NCBI RefSeq assembly: GCF_014192215.1
Contig: NZ_JACHXP010000004.1
Span: 186,001-250,000, forward strand
DNA: 64,000 nucleotides
Direction: 5' to 3'
Source: Halomonas cerina
GTDB taxonomy: Bacteria; Pseudomonadota; Gammaproteobacteria; Pseudomonadales; Halomonadaceae
In this document: piece after piece, positions 55,429 through 63,317 of the stretch
Layout of the letters: each line of letters opens with the position of its first letter
Numbering within the stretch: the first letter of the stretch is position 1
The notes under the pieces: model-generated
What the model was told of the DNA's origin: nothing
What the model saw: only the letters and a program-made list of their open reading frames with translations
Database searches by the model: none
Made by a program: the position numbers and the translations under genes

Positions 55429-56901
55429 ATGAGCCAGTTTCTCTTCCATCTCGACCCCGACCTGCCGGAGAGCCTTCAACGCCAGTTACGTGAGCAGATC
55501 GCCCGGGCCATCCTGGACGGCCATCTGCCCCTGGACGAGGCGCTTCCCTCCAGCCGCAAGTTGGCCAAGGAACTGCACGTGGCCCGCAACACGGTGATGC
55601 TGGCGTACGAACAACTGCTCGATGATGGCTATCTGATCGCCAAGAAGCGCAGCGGCTACTTCGTCAATCCCGAGATTCTCGAGGGCCGTGCCGAGAAGCC
55701 CGTGCGCCTGAACGACATCGATGCCGAGCGCCTGCCTTGGGAAGACCTGCTGACCATGCATCCCTCTCGGCAGTCCACCATCAGCAAGCCCAGTGACTGG
55801 CATCGCTACGACTATCCCTTCATCTACGGACAGATCGATCCCGAACTGTTCCCCACTCAGCACTGGCGGGAATGCAGCCGCGATTCCATGAGCGTGCCGG
55901 CGATTCGCAGCTGGGCGGTGGACCACCTCAATGACGACGACCCCCTGCTGATCGAGCAGATCCACCAGCGGCTGCTGCCGAGGCGGGGAGTGTGGGCGAA
56001 TCCCGAAGAGATCCTGGTGACAGTCGGCGCGCAGCAGGCCCTGTGGATGACCTGCATGCTGCTGCTCAAGGCCGGGCGCAGGTTCGGCATGGAAAACCCC
56101 GGCTACGTGGACATGTACAACATCGCCCGCACCTTTACCGATGACATCCGCCTGCTGCCGGTCGACGACCAGGGCATGCGCTTGGAAGCCGATATCACCG
56201 ACTGCCAGCTGGTCTACGTCACGCCTAGCCATCAGGCGCCGACCACGGTCACCATGCCCTTGGAGCGACGTCGCGAGTTGCTGGATATGGCGGAGATCGA
56301 CAACTTCCTGATCATCGAGGACGACTACGAGAGCGAGACCAACTACCTGGACAACCCCACCCCGGCCCTGAAGAGCCTGGATCGCCACAACCGGGTGATC
56401 TACGTGGGCAGCCTCTCCAAGACACTGGCACCGGGTCTGCGCCTGGGCTACATGGTGGGGCCGCCGGCGCTGATCCGCGAGGCCCGCGCGCTACGTCGCC
56501 TGATGCTGCGCCACCCTCCCACCAACAATCAGCGCGCCGTGGCGCTGTTTCTCGACCGCGGTTACCACGATGCCCTGCTGCGCCAGATCCACCAGGTGTT
56601 TCACAGCCGTTGGCAGCGGTTGGGCGAGGCCCTGGCTCGCCACATGCCCCATGCTTCGGTGCCTTCCACCTATGGGGGGTCCAGCTTCTGGGTGAAGGGT
56701 CCCGAGGGCCTCGACTGCCATAAGCTTCAGCGCCTGGCCGCCGAGCAGAGCATCCTGATCGAATGCGGCGACATCCACTTCTTCGATGCCCCCCGCCTCG
56801 AGTACTTCCGGCTGGGGTTCTCGGCGATTCCCGAGTCGCGCATCGAGCCCGGCATCGAGCACTTGGCAGCACTGATTCCTCAGGCCATCACCAAGCAGTA
56901 A
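55429..56901 (+). CDS. tauR: MocR-family regulator (TauR-like)
   Basis: This 490-residue protein fuses an N-terminal GntR-type winged HTH (residues ~15-80; ARAILDGHLPLDEALPSSRKLAKELHVARNTVMLAYEQLLDDGYLIAKKRSGYFV) to a fold-type I aminotransferase domain. PLP-site residues are present: Asp298 in IIEDDY, and Lys331 in VGSLSKTLAPGLRLGY. MocR proteins sense an amine or its PLP adduct; TauR activates taurine genes. It is divergent from the TRAP operon and convergent with tauY. The ATG at 55429 has a weak ribosome site; an in-frame ATG lies 12 codons upstream. Confidence 0.82.
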   Translation: MSQFLFHLDPDLPESLQRQLREQIARAILDGHLPLDEALPSSRKLAKELHVARNTVMLAYEQLLDDGYLIAKKRSGYFVNPEILEGRAEKPVRLNDIDAERLPWEDLLTMHPSRQSTISKPSDWHRYDYPFIYGQIDPELFPTQHWRECSRDSMSVPAIRSWAVDHLNDDDPLLIEQIHQRLLPRRGVWANPEEILVTVGAQQALWMTCMLLLKAGRRFGMENPGYVDMYNIARTFTDDIRLLPVDDQGMRLEADITDCQLVYVTPSHQAPTTVTMPLERRRELLDMAEIDNFLIIEDDYESETNYLDNPTPALKSLDRHNRVIYVGSLSKTLAPGLRLGYMVGPPALIREARALRRLMLRHPPTNNQRAVALFLDRGYHDALLRQIHQVFHSRWQRLGEALARHMPHASVPSTYGGSSFWVKGPEGLDCHKLQRLAAEQSILIECGDIHFFDAPRLEYFRLGFSAIPESRIEPGIEHLAALIPQAITKQ

Positions 56902-56929
56902 GCGACTGACGGCCCTTCCCCCACCACAA

Positions 56930-56948
56930 GGCCGCCCCGAGGGCGGCC
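56930..56948. terminator. hairpin between convergent tauR and tauY
   Basis: A perfect 8-bp stem (GGCCGCCC / GGGCGGCC) with a CGA loop lies between the ends of tauR (56901) and tauY (56978). No long T-run follows on either strand, so it may be a modest bidirectional terminator. Confidence 0.55.
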
Positions 56949-56977
56949 TGGTGACTGGATGACGCCTGATGCTGGGC

Positions 56978-58417
56978 CTAGAGCACTTCGTCCTTGAGGT
57001 GGTACCAGCGATACAGGAAGCGCTGGCCGAAGCGCCGGAAGGGGGCGAAGGCCTGGGACTCGACCATCTCGCGAATATTGGGATACGGCAGCCGGGAGGT
57101 GAAGATCGGCAGGTCCAGCTCCTTGCCGTGACCGGCGATCCACTGTGCCAGGCGCCGGCCGGCCTGGGCGGAATACATCACGCCGTTGCCGCCGTAGCCC
57201 AAGGCATAGTAGACCGTTTCCTTGGCATCGGGCTGATGAATGCGCGGCATCATGTCATGACTGACGTCGACCCACCCCCACCAGGAGTAATCGAGTTCGA
57301 TGCCCTCGAGCGCCGGGAACTTGCGATGCATATCGCCGACCAGCAGATCCTCGTACTTCTGCTGCGGCGCGTCGCGGCCGGTGATCGCACTGCGGCTGCC
57401 GATCTGCAGTCGGTTGTCCGGCAGCAGACGGTAGTAATGGCGCAGGATTCGGGTATCGGTGATCACCTGGCGCGTGCGCAGGCTGCAGGCCTCGATCTCG
57501 TCATCGGTCAGCTGACGCGTGACGATGGAATTGGAGAGGATCGGCAGCAACCGGTTCTTGAGCTCGCGATGCAGGGTCTGGGAGGTGTAGCCCCCGGTGG
57601 CGATCCCCACCGCGCGCGCCTTGACCACCCCACCGGGGGTCGTCAGGTAGTGCACGCCGCCCCGGGTCTCGAAGCCCTGCACCGGACTGGCCGGGTGGAT
57701 CTTCACCCCCAGCGCCCGGGCCTTGCGGTGATAGCCGAAGGCCAGCTTGCCGGCGTGGATGCCGATGCCCTCGGGCTCGTGCATGGCCCCGGCGGCTTCC
57801 CGGTCGCCGATCCAGTCGCGCTTGACCGTATCGGCATCCAGGATCCGGACATCGTAGTCGAAGGTCTCGCGTAGCAGCTTCGCTTCCTTCTCCAGAGTCG
57901 GCATGACCTTGTCGCGATGGGCCACATAGAGATGACCGCCGGGTTGCGGATCGCAATCGATATCGGCGATCAACTCCTTGAAGGTCGCCATGCCATCCAG
58001 GCATTCCTGATGAAGCTTCAGGGCGGTCTCCAGGCCGTAGCGCTGGATCCACTGGGAGCGCTTGAGGCGGCCGGAAGCACACTGGGCCTGCCCACCGTTG
58101 CGGGTCGAGCAGCCCCAACTGGTGCGGTTGGCCTCCAGCACCGTGGCCTTGATGCCGTATTCCCGGGCCAGGAAGATGGCGGCGGTCAACCCCGTGAAGC
58201 CGGAGCCGATGATCACCACATCGGCATCCGTGTCCTGCGTGATGGGTCCGTCATCGGCGGGGGGCTCGCCGGCTGTGCCGATCCAGTAGGTGGGCGCATA
58301 GTCACGCCCTGCCCCCGGTGTCGCAGCCTTCAGGGGATCATAGGCCGGATCATACGGCTGGGAGGGTGAGGTCTTGCCCTCCGTCTCCCCCTTGGCTGTT
58401 GGCATTGGTGTCTCCAT
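56978..58417 (-). CDS. tauY: FAD-dependent oxidoreductase, putative taurine dehydrogenase large subunit
   Basis: This 479-residue enzyme of the DAO family has the FAD site DVVIIGSGFTGLTAAIFLARE (~66-86), a STRNGGQAQCASGR segment near 108, FGYHRKARALGVKIHPASPV, GIATGGYTS and the C-terminal GYGGNGVMYSAQAGRRLAQWIAG. It also resembles gamma-glutamylputrescine oxidase. With an NTF2-like gene upstream (tauX), a MocR gene beside it and xsc on the same strand, oxidative deamination of taurine to sulfoacetaldehyde is the best fit. AGGAG precedes the ATG. Confidence 0.75.
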   Translation of the reverse strand: METPMPTAKGETEGKTSPSQPYDPAYDPLKAATPGAGRDYAPTYWIGTAGEPPADDGPITQDTDADVVIIGSGFTGLTAAIFLAREYGIKATVLEANRTSWGCSTRNGGQAQCASGRLKRSQWIQRYGLETALKLHQECLDGMATFKELIADIDCDPQPGGHLYVAHRDKVMPTLEKEAKLLRETFDYDVRILDADTVKRDWIGDREAAGAMHEPEGIGIHAGKLAFGYHRKARALGVKIHPASPVQGFETRGGVHYLTTPGGVVKARAVGIATGGYTSQTLHRELKNRLLPILSNSIVTRQLTDDEIEACSLRTRQVITDTRILRHYYRLLPDNRLQIGSRSAITGRDAPQQKYEDLLVGDMHRKFPALEGIELDYSWWGWVDVSHDMMPRIHQPDAKETVYYALGYGGNGVMYSAQAGRRLAQWIAGHGKELDLPIFTSRLPYPNIREMVESQAFAPFRRFGQRFLYRWYHLKDEVL

Positions 58418-58463
58418 GATCGGACTCCTCGCAGACTGGCTACCGTGATCGAACCCGGGGCAA

Positions 58464-58847
58464 TCAAGCCTTGACGGGGGGGCGGTTCTTGCGGAAGGCG
58501 TTCTTCACGGCGATCTTGCCGTCGCGGAAGGTAAAGGCATCGATCATCCGAGCCTCGCTGCGCATGCCGTCGGCGGTGGTCCCCTGGTAGGTGGACTCGG
58601 TGAAGCCCTTGTCGCCGCTCACGTGGTGCTCGGCATCGACCCAACTGGCGTCCGGCGCGGTCTTCCAGGCATTCTCGAGGCCCTGACGGACCTCCGCCTG
58701 TCCCACGAAGCTCTTGCCCTGCAGTTCCGGGCCGGCAATGGCATGGAAGACACAGTCCTCGGTCATCATGTCCATGACGGCATCGATGTCATGACGGTTC
58801 AGGGCATCGCTGAAGGCCTGGAGAAATTCGATGTCGGGTTGGCGCAT
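58464..58847 (-). CDS. tauX: NTF2/SnoaL-like protein, putative taurine dehydrogenase small subunit
   Basis: This 127-residue protein has the cone-shaped NTF2-like fold: FLQAFSDALNRHDIDAVMDMMTEDCVFHAIAGPELQGKSFVGQAEVRQGLENAWKTAPDASW, then MIDAFTFRDGKIAVKNAFRKNRPP. It lies 46 bp upstream of tauY on the same strand, the order expected for tauXY. AGGAGC supports the ATG. Alternative: an unrelated SnoaL-like isomerase; the position makes tauX more likely. Confidence 0.72.
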   Translation of the reverse strand: MRQPDIEFLQAFSDALNRHDIDAVMDMMTEDCVFHAIAGPELQGKSFVGQAEVRQGLENAWKTAPDASWVDAEHHVSGDKGFTESTYQGTTADGMRSEARMIDAFTFRDGKIAVKNAFRKNRPPVKA

Positions 58848-59001
58848 GTCGGGCTCCTAACGGTTGTGGTTGTTCAGGAAACGAAAACTGACACGGCACG
58901 GCCGCTTTGGCCTGTGTCATCGACGAGCCTACTGCCGAAACCACCCCAACATTAGCGCCAGATACCGGTGGAAGATTGGGCCAGACAATCGCCGTTCCCG
59001 C

Positions 59002-60138
59002 TCAGTCCGTGGCCACCATCGTCGGCACCGGCGCCAGACGATGAATCGGCTGGAAGGCACGGGGATCGATCACCGGTCGACGCCCCAGCACCTCGTCGGC
59101 CAATAGCCGCGCCGAAGCCGGGGCCAGCACCAGGCCATTGCGATAGTGGCCGGCATTGATGAAGAGCCCTCTCACGTCGGGCATTTCACCAATGAAGGGC
59201 AACCCATCGGGCGTGCCCGGCCGCAACCCCGACCAGTGATGTTCGATCTCGCACTCGGCCAAGGCCGGCAGGATGGACACCGCGCTGGCATGCAGGGAGT
59301 CACGGGCCTCACGGGTCGGGGTCTTGTCGAAGCCAGCCTCTTCCAGGGTCGATCCCACCAGCACGCGGCCATCGGCGCGGGGAATCAAGTATCGGCCGTG
59401 CCGCAGGACCACACGCTCGAGCAGCTGGCGTGACCCGGTGACCACCGGCGTCTTGAATACCATCATCTGCCCCTTGACCGGCCGCACGGGCAAGGCAAGC
59501 CCCAGGGGTGACAGCAGATGATTCGTCCAGGCACCCCCGCAGACGACCACCCGACCGGCCATGAAGCGACCGCCGGCCGTCACGGCCCCCTTTACGCGCC
59601 CTTGGCCGGTGATCAGCCGCTGGACCGCACAACCCTCACAGAGATCGACCCTCGGCAGGCGTTGCAGCAGCGCACGGAGGGCGCGGACCAGCCGCGGGTT
59701 ACGAAGGCTGCCCAGGGTCGGCATCCAAAGCCCGCCCTCGATACCCTCGACGAGGCCCGGCTCACGGGCATAGACGGCGTAGGCATCGATACTGGCCAGG
59801 GACGTATCGAGGCCTTGTGCCCAGCGCCTGGCCATGTCGGCCTCGGCCGTGTCCAGGTAGAGCAAGCCGTTCTGGCGATACTCCGGGTCGATTCCGGTCA
59901 TGTCGATCAGGCGGTCGGCCAGGTGCGGGTAGCGACTCTCCGACCAGCGCGAGAGCCGTGAGATGGCCTCGGGCTGACGCCAGGGATAGAGCGGCGAGAC
60001 GATGCCACCGCCGGCCCAGGAGGCTTCCCGCCCGGCCTCGCCTCGCTCGAGCAGGGTGACGCTGAGACCGTCCTCGGCCAGTTGCCAGGCCGTCATCATA
60101 CCGATGACGCCACCACCGATGATCAGAACATCTTGCAT
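59002..60138 (-). CDS. thiO: glycine oxidase ThiO-like FAD enzyme
   Basis: This 378-residue protein of the DAO family has an N-terminal FAD site (VLIIGGGVIGMMTAWQLAEDGLSVTLLERG), GGGIVSPLYPWRQPEA near 45, VRPVKGQMMVFKT near 215 and the C-terminal HHWSGLRPGTPDGLPFIGE and GHYRNGLVLAPASARLLADEVLG, which match ThiO. ThiO oxidises glycine to dehydroglycine for the thiazole of thiamine. It lies between tauX and xsc, away from thiG, so an alternative is an amine oxidase in sulfonate metabolism. GAGGAGAG precedes the ATG at 60138. Confidence 0.78.
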   Translation of the reverse strand: MQDVLIIGGGVIGMMTAWQLAEDGLSVTLLERGEAGREASWAGGGIVSPLYPWRQPEAISRLSRWSESRYPHLADRLIDMTGIDPEYRQNGLLYLDTAEADMARRWAQGLDTSLASIDAYAVYAREPGLVEGIEGGLWMPTLGSLRNPRLVRALRALLQRLPRVDLCEGCAVQRLITGQGRVKGAVTAGGRFMAGRVVVCGGAWTNHLLSPLGLALPVRPVKGQMMVFKTPVVTGSRQLLERVVLRHGRYLIPRADGRVLVGSTLEEAGFDKTPTREARDSLHASAVSILPALAECEIEHHWSGLRPGTPDGLPFIGEMPDVRGLFINAGHYRNGLVLAPASARLLADEVLGRRPVIDPRAFQPIHRLAPVPTMVATD

Positions 60139-60185
60139 GGGAACTCTCCTCGCACGGGGATAGGCAGGTGATGTCACGCGGCCAT

Positions 60186-60228
60186 AAAAAAGCCCCGGCC
60201 CGGCGAGGGAGCCGGTGGGCCGGGGCTT
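60186..60228 (-). terminator. Rho-independent terminator after xsc
   Basis: On the minus strand a 12-bp stem (AAGCCCCGGCCC / GGGCCGGGGCTT) is followed by TTTTT. It lies just past the xsc stop (60269) and before thiO (start 60138), so xsc and thiO are probably separate transcription units. Confidence 0.85.
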
Positions 60229-60268
60229 GACATGGGCGTCAGCTCAGCAGGGCGCGAAGCCGCCCGCC

Positions 60269-62089
60269 TTAGACGTAGTCCTGGTACTTCTCGAGCAGCC
60301 GCACGGGCTTTTTCAGGGCATCGCGACGGAAGGGGTCGCCCAGCTCGCGGGTGCACATGATCTCGAGGATGCAGGTCTTGCCCTCGTTCATCTGCAGGTC
60401 CACCGCCTTCTTCAGCGCCGGGCCCACGTCTTCCAGGCGGTCCACGGTGATGCCCTCGGCCCCCATCGCCCGACCGATCTCGGCGAAGCTCTGGTTCTCC
60501 AGCTCGCCGGCCACGAAGCGGCGATTGTAGAACTCCACCTGGTTCTTCTTCTCCGCGCCCCACTGGCGGTTGTGGAACACCACCGCGGTCACCGGGATCT
60601 GGTCACGCACCGCGGTCATGGTCTCCATCAGGCTCATGCCCCAGGCGCCGTCACCAGCATAGGCGATCGCCGGGCGCTCCGGTGCGGCCACCTTGGCCCC
60701 GATGATGGTCGGCAGCGCATAGCCGCAGTTGCCGAAGCTCATCGGTGCGAAGAAGCTGCGCGGCTTGTCGAAGCGCAGATAGCTGTGGGCCACGGCGTTG
60801 ATGTTGCCGATGTCGGTGGACACCATCACGTCCTCGGGCATGGCCTTCTCGAGTTCGCGCAGCACCTGACGCGGGTGCAGGTACTCGCCGCCGGAGAACG
60901 GCGTCTCGCCGGCGGCCTCGTCGATGGCATCCAGGCTGAACGGGTCCTTCTCGTGGGTCCATTCGTCCAGCTCACGCTCCCAGGCGGCCTTCTCGCTGGC
61001 GATCTGCTCGGCGCGCTTGGCCTTGGTGGCGTCGCAGGCCAGTTCACGGCTGGCCAGGCGCTCGGTGATCGCCTCGGCCGCTTCCTTGGCGTCGCCGCAG
61101 ATGCCCACCGCGATCTTCTTCACCAGGCCCAGCATCTTGTGGTCGGCGTCGATCTGGATGATCTTGGCGTCCTTCGGCCAGTAGTCCAGGCCGTGCTGCG
61201 GCAGGGTGCCGAACGGCCCCAACCGCGTGCCCAGCGCCACCACCACGTCGGCCTGGGCGATCAGCTTCATGCCCGCCTTGGAGCCCTGATAGCCCAGCGG
61301 GCCGCACCACAGCGGATGGCTGGCCGGGAAGGAGTCGTTGTGCTGGTAGCTGTTGACTACCGGCGCGCCCAGCCGCTCGGCCAGCGCCTGGCAGGCGTCC
61401 ACGCCATCGGCCATCACCACGCCACCGCCGGAGACGATCACCGGGAACTCGGCCTTGGCCAGCAGCTCGGCCGCCTCGTTGAGGGTCCGGGTGCCGCCCG
61501 GACCACGGTGGAGACGCGCCGGCTCGGGAATCTCACATTCGATCTCGCCGTAGAAGTAATCCCGCGGGATATTCAGCTGGGTCGGGCCCATCTCCGACAT
61601 CGCCCGATCGAAGCAGCGAGCGGTGTACTCGGCCATCCGCGCCGGGTGGGTCACGTGGCCCTGGTACTTGGTGAACTCCTGGAACATCGGCAGCTGATGG
61701 CACTCCTGGAAGCCGCCCAGGCCAATGCCGGTGGTGCCCGCCTCGGGGGTGACGATGACCACCGGGCTGTGCGCCCAGTAGGCCGCGGCGATGCCGGTCA
61801 CGCAGTTGGAGATGCCCGGGCCGTTCTGGCCGATCACCGTGCCGTGGCGCCCCGAGACCCGCGCATAGCCGTCGGCCATGTGCGCTGCGCCCTGCTCGTG
61901 GACCACCGGGATCAGGCGGATGCCGGCCGGAGCGAAGATGTCCATGGCGTCCATGAAGGCCGAGCCCATGATGCCGAACATGTCGGTCACCCCGTTGGCG
62001 ACCAGGGTCTCCACGAAGGCCTCCGAGGGCGTCATCGTCTGTTTGCCTTGTACGACCTGGCGGGTATCTGCGGTGTTGTCGGTGCTCAT
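60269..62089 (-). CDS. xsc: sulfoacetaldehyde acetyltransferase Xsc
   Basis: This 606-residue thiamine-diphosphate enzyme splits sulfoacetaldehyde with phosphate into acetyl phosphate and sulfite. Signatures: MTPSEAFVETLVANGVTDMFGIMGSAFMDAMDIF (~13-46), EQGAAHMADGYARVSGRHG with the catalytic Glu-type residue, GPGISNCVTGIAAAYWAHSPVV, HPLWCGPLGYQGSKAGM and the ThDP motif GDGAWGMSLMETMTAVRDQIPVTAVVFHNRQW. The length and order match Xsc rather than acetolactate synthase. GGAGG precedes the ATG. It unites the isethionate and taurine routes of this window and needs TPP, made by the thi genes nearby. Confidence 0.95.
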   Translation of the reverse strand: MSTDNTADTRQVVQGKQTMTPSEAFVETLVANGVTDMFGIMGSAFMDAMDIFAPAGIRLIPVVHEQGAAHMADGYARVSGRHGTVIGQNGPGISNCVTGIAAAYWAHSPVVIVTPEAGTTGIGLGGFQECHQLPMFQEFTKYQGHVTHPARMAEYTARCFDRAMSEMGPTQLNIPRDYFYGEIECEIPEPARLHRGPGGTRTLNEAAELLAKAEFPVIVSGGGVVMADGVDACQALAERLGAPVVNSYQHNDSFPASHPLWCGPLGYQGSKAGMKLIAQADVVVALGTRLGPFGTLPQHGLDYWPKDAKIIQIDADHKMLGLVKKIAVGICGDAKEAAEAITERLASRELACDATKAKRAEQIASEKAAWERELDEWTHEKDPFSLDAIDEAAGETPFSGGEYLHPRQVLRELEKAMPEDVMVSTDIGNINAVAHSYLRFDKPRSFFAPMSFGNCGYALPTIIGAKVAAPERPAIAYAGDGAWGMSLMETMTAVRDQIPVTAVVFHNRQWGAEKKNQVEFYNRRFVAGELENQSFAEIGRAMGAEGITVDRLEDVGPALKKAVDLQMNEGKTCILEIMCTRELGDPFRRDALKKPVRLLEKYQDYV

Positions 62090-62336
62090 GGTGTCCTCCG
62101 AGCCAGTCATTCGAGTTGTTCTATATGAAACCTTTTATTCCGATTTCCGGAATACTAGAAGACTCTAGGCACCACCCCCTCCCTCGTCAAGGATAAATTT
62201 CATAAAACGATACGATTTGATTCTTTTTATGGAACTGTTCTATCCTCCCCGAACACTCGGCAGCGATGTCCCCTGCCCATGCATCGATCAGGGACACCCA
62301 ATGGTCAACGGTCCCCGGCGGGCCGAGGAGACAGTG
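62090..62336. promoter_or_regulatory. divergent control region of xsc and the CobS-like gene
   Basis: This 247-bp gap is AT-rich between about 62115 and 62230, unlike the flanking genes. It contains a perfect inverted repeat at 62136-62154 (TATTCCG, ATTTC, CGGAATA) 47 bp upstream of the xsc start. Promoters for both genes must be here; the inverted repeat is a candidate operator. Confidence 0.5.
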
Positions 62337-63317
62337 ATGACAGAGCCCTTGAATGCCCAGCCCGACAGGATGGTGTCGGCCCGCGAGCTCTTCGGTATCG
62401 ACAGTGACCTGATGGTGCCCACCTTCAGCGAGCGCGACGACTATGTGCCCGACATCGACGAGGCCTACCGCTTCAACCCGGACGTGACCCTGGCCATCCT
62501 GGCCGGCTTCACCCGCAACCGACGGGTAATGGTCCAGGGGCTGCACGGCACCGGCAAGTCCACGCATATCGAACAGGTGGCGGCCCGCCTAAACTGGCCC
62601 TGCATGCGGGTCAATCTGGACGGTCACATCAGCCGGCTCGACCTGGTGGGCAAGGACGCCATCGTGGTCCGTGATGGCGTCCAGGTCACCGAATTCCAGG
62701 AAGGCATCGTGCCCTGGTCGTTGCAGCGGCCGGTGGCCTTGATCTTCGACGAGTACGACGCCGGCCGACCGGACGTGATGTTCGTCATCCAGCGCATCCT
62801 GGAACGGGATGGCCATTTCACCCTGCTCGACCAGAACCGGGTCATCCATCCCCACCCCCACTTCCGGCTGTTCGCCACCGCCAACACCGTGGGGCTGGGC
62901 AACCTGACCGGGCTCTACCAGGGCACCCAGGTCCTTAACCATGCCCAGATGGACCGCTGGAATATCGTCGCCAAGCTCGACTATCTGCCGCGCGACGAGG
63001 AGGCGGCCATCGTGCTGGGTCGCGTGCCCAGCAAGGACACCGATAAGGGACGACGGCTCATCGCCTCCATGGTGGCGGTGGCCAACCTGACGCGTCAGGG
63101 CTTCGCCGCCGGCGACCTCTCCACCCTGATGTCACCACGTACCGTGATCACCTGGGCCGAGAACTGCGAGATCTTCCGCAACCCGGCCTTGGCCTTTCGG
63201 CTGTCCTTCCTCAACAAGTGTGATGAGGCCGAGCGCCCCCTCGTCGCCGAGTACTACCAGCGCTGCTTCGGCGAGGAACTCGATGAATCCTGGATGCGGG
63301 AGGCCACCTCGTCATGA
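62337..63317 (+). CDS. CobS-like AAA+ ATPase
   Basis: This 326-residue protein closely follows the CobS pattern: VSARELFGIDSDLMVPTFSERDDYVPDIDEAYRFNPDVTLAILAGF (~13-58), Walker A GLHGTGKST (68-76), CMRVNLDGHISRLDLVGKDAIVV, Walker B VALIFDEYDAG (~134-143), ATANTVGLGN and MDRWNIVAKLDYLP. CobS, with CobT, drives cobalt insertion by CobN in aerobic cobalamin synthesis, and is related to MoxR/ChlI. No cobN or other cob gene is near. GAGGAGACAG precedes the ATG. It overlaps the next gene by four bases. Confidence 0.85.
   Translation: MTEPLNAQPDRMVSARELFGIDSDLMVPTFSERDDYVPDIDEAYRFNPDVTLAILAGFTRNRRVMVQGLHGTGKSTHIEQVAARLNWPCMRVNLDGHISRLDLVGKDAIVVRDGVQVTEFQEGIVPWSLQRPVALIFDEYDAGRPDVMFVIQRILERDGHFTLLDQNRVIHPHPHFRLFATANTVGLGNLTGLYQGTQVLNHAQMDRWNIVAKLDYLPRDEEAAIVLGRVPSKDTDKGRRLIASMVAVANLTRQGFAAGDLSTLMSPRTVITWAENCEIFRNPALAFRLSFLNKCDEAERPLVAEYYQRCFGEELDESWMREATSS

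Noticed and set aside
60215..62128. Plus-strand open frame (637 codons) opposite xsc
   Set aside because: A shadow frame of a high-GC gene with no recognisable domain; xsc on the other strand has full-length family motifs.
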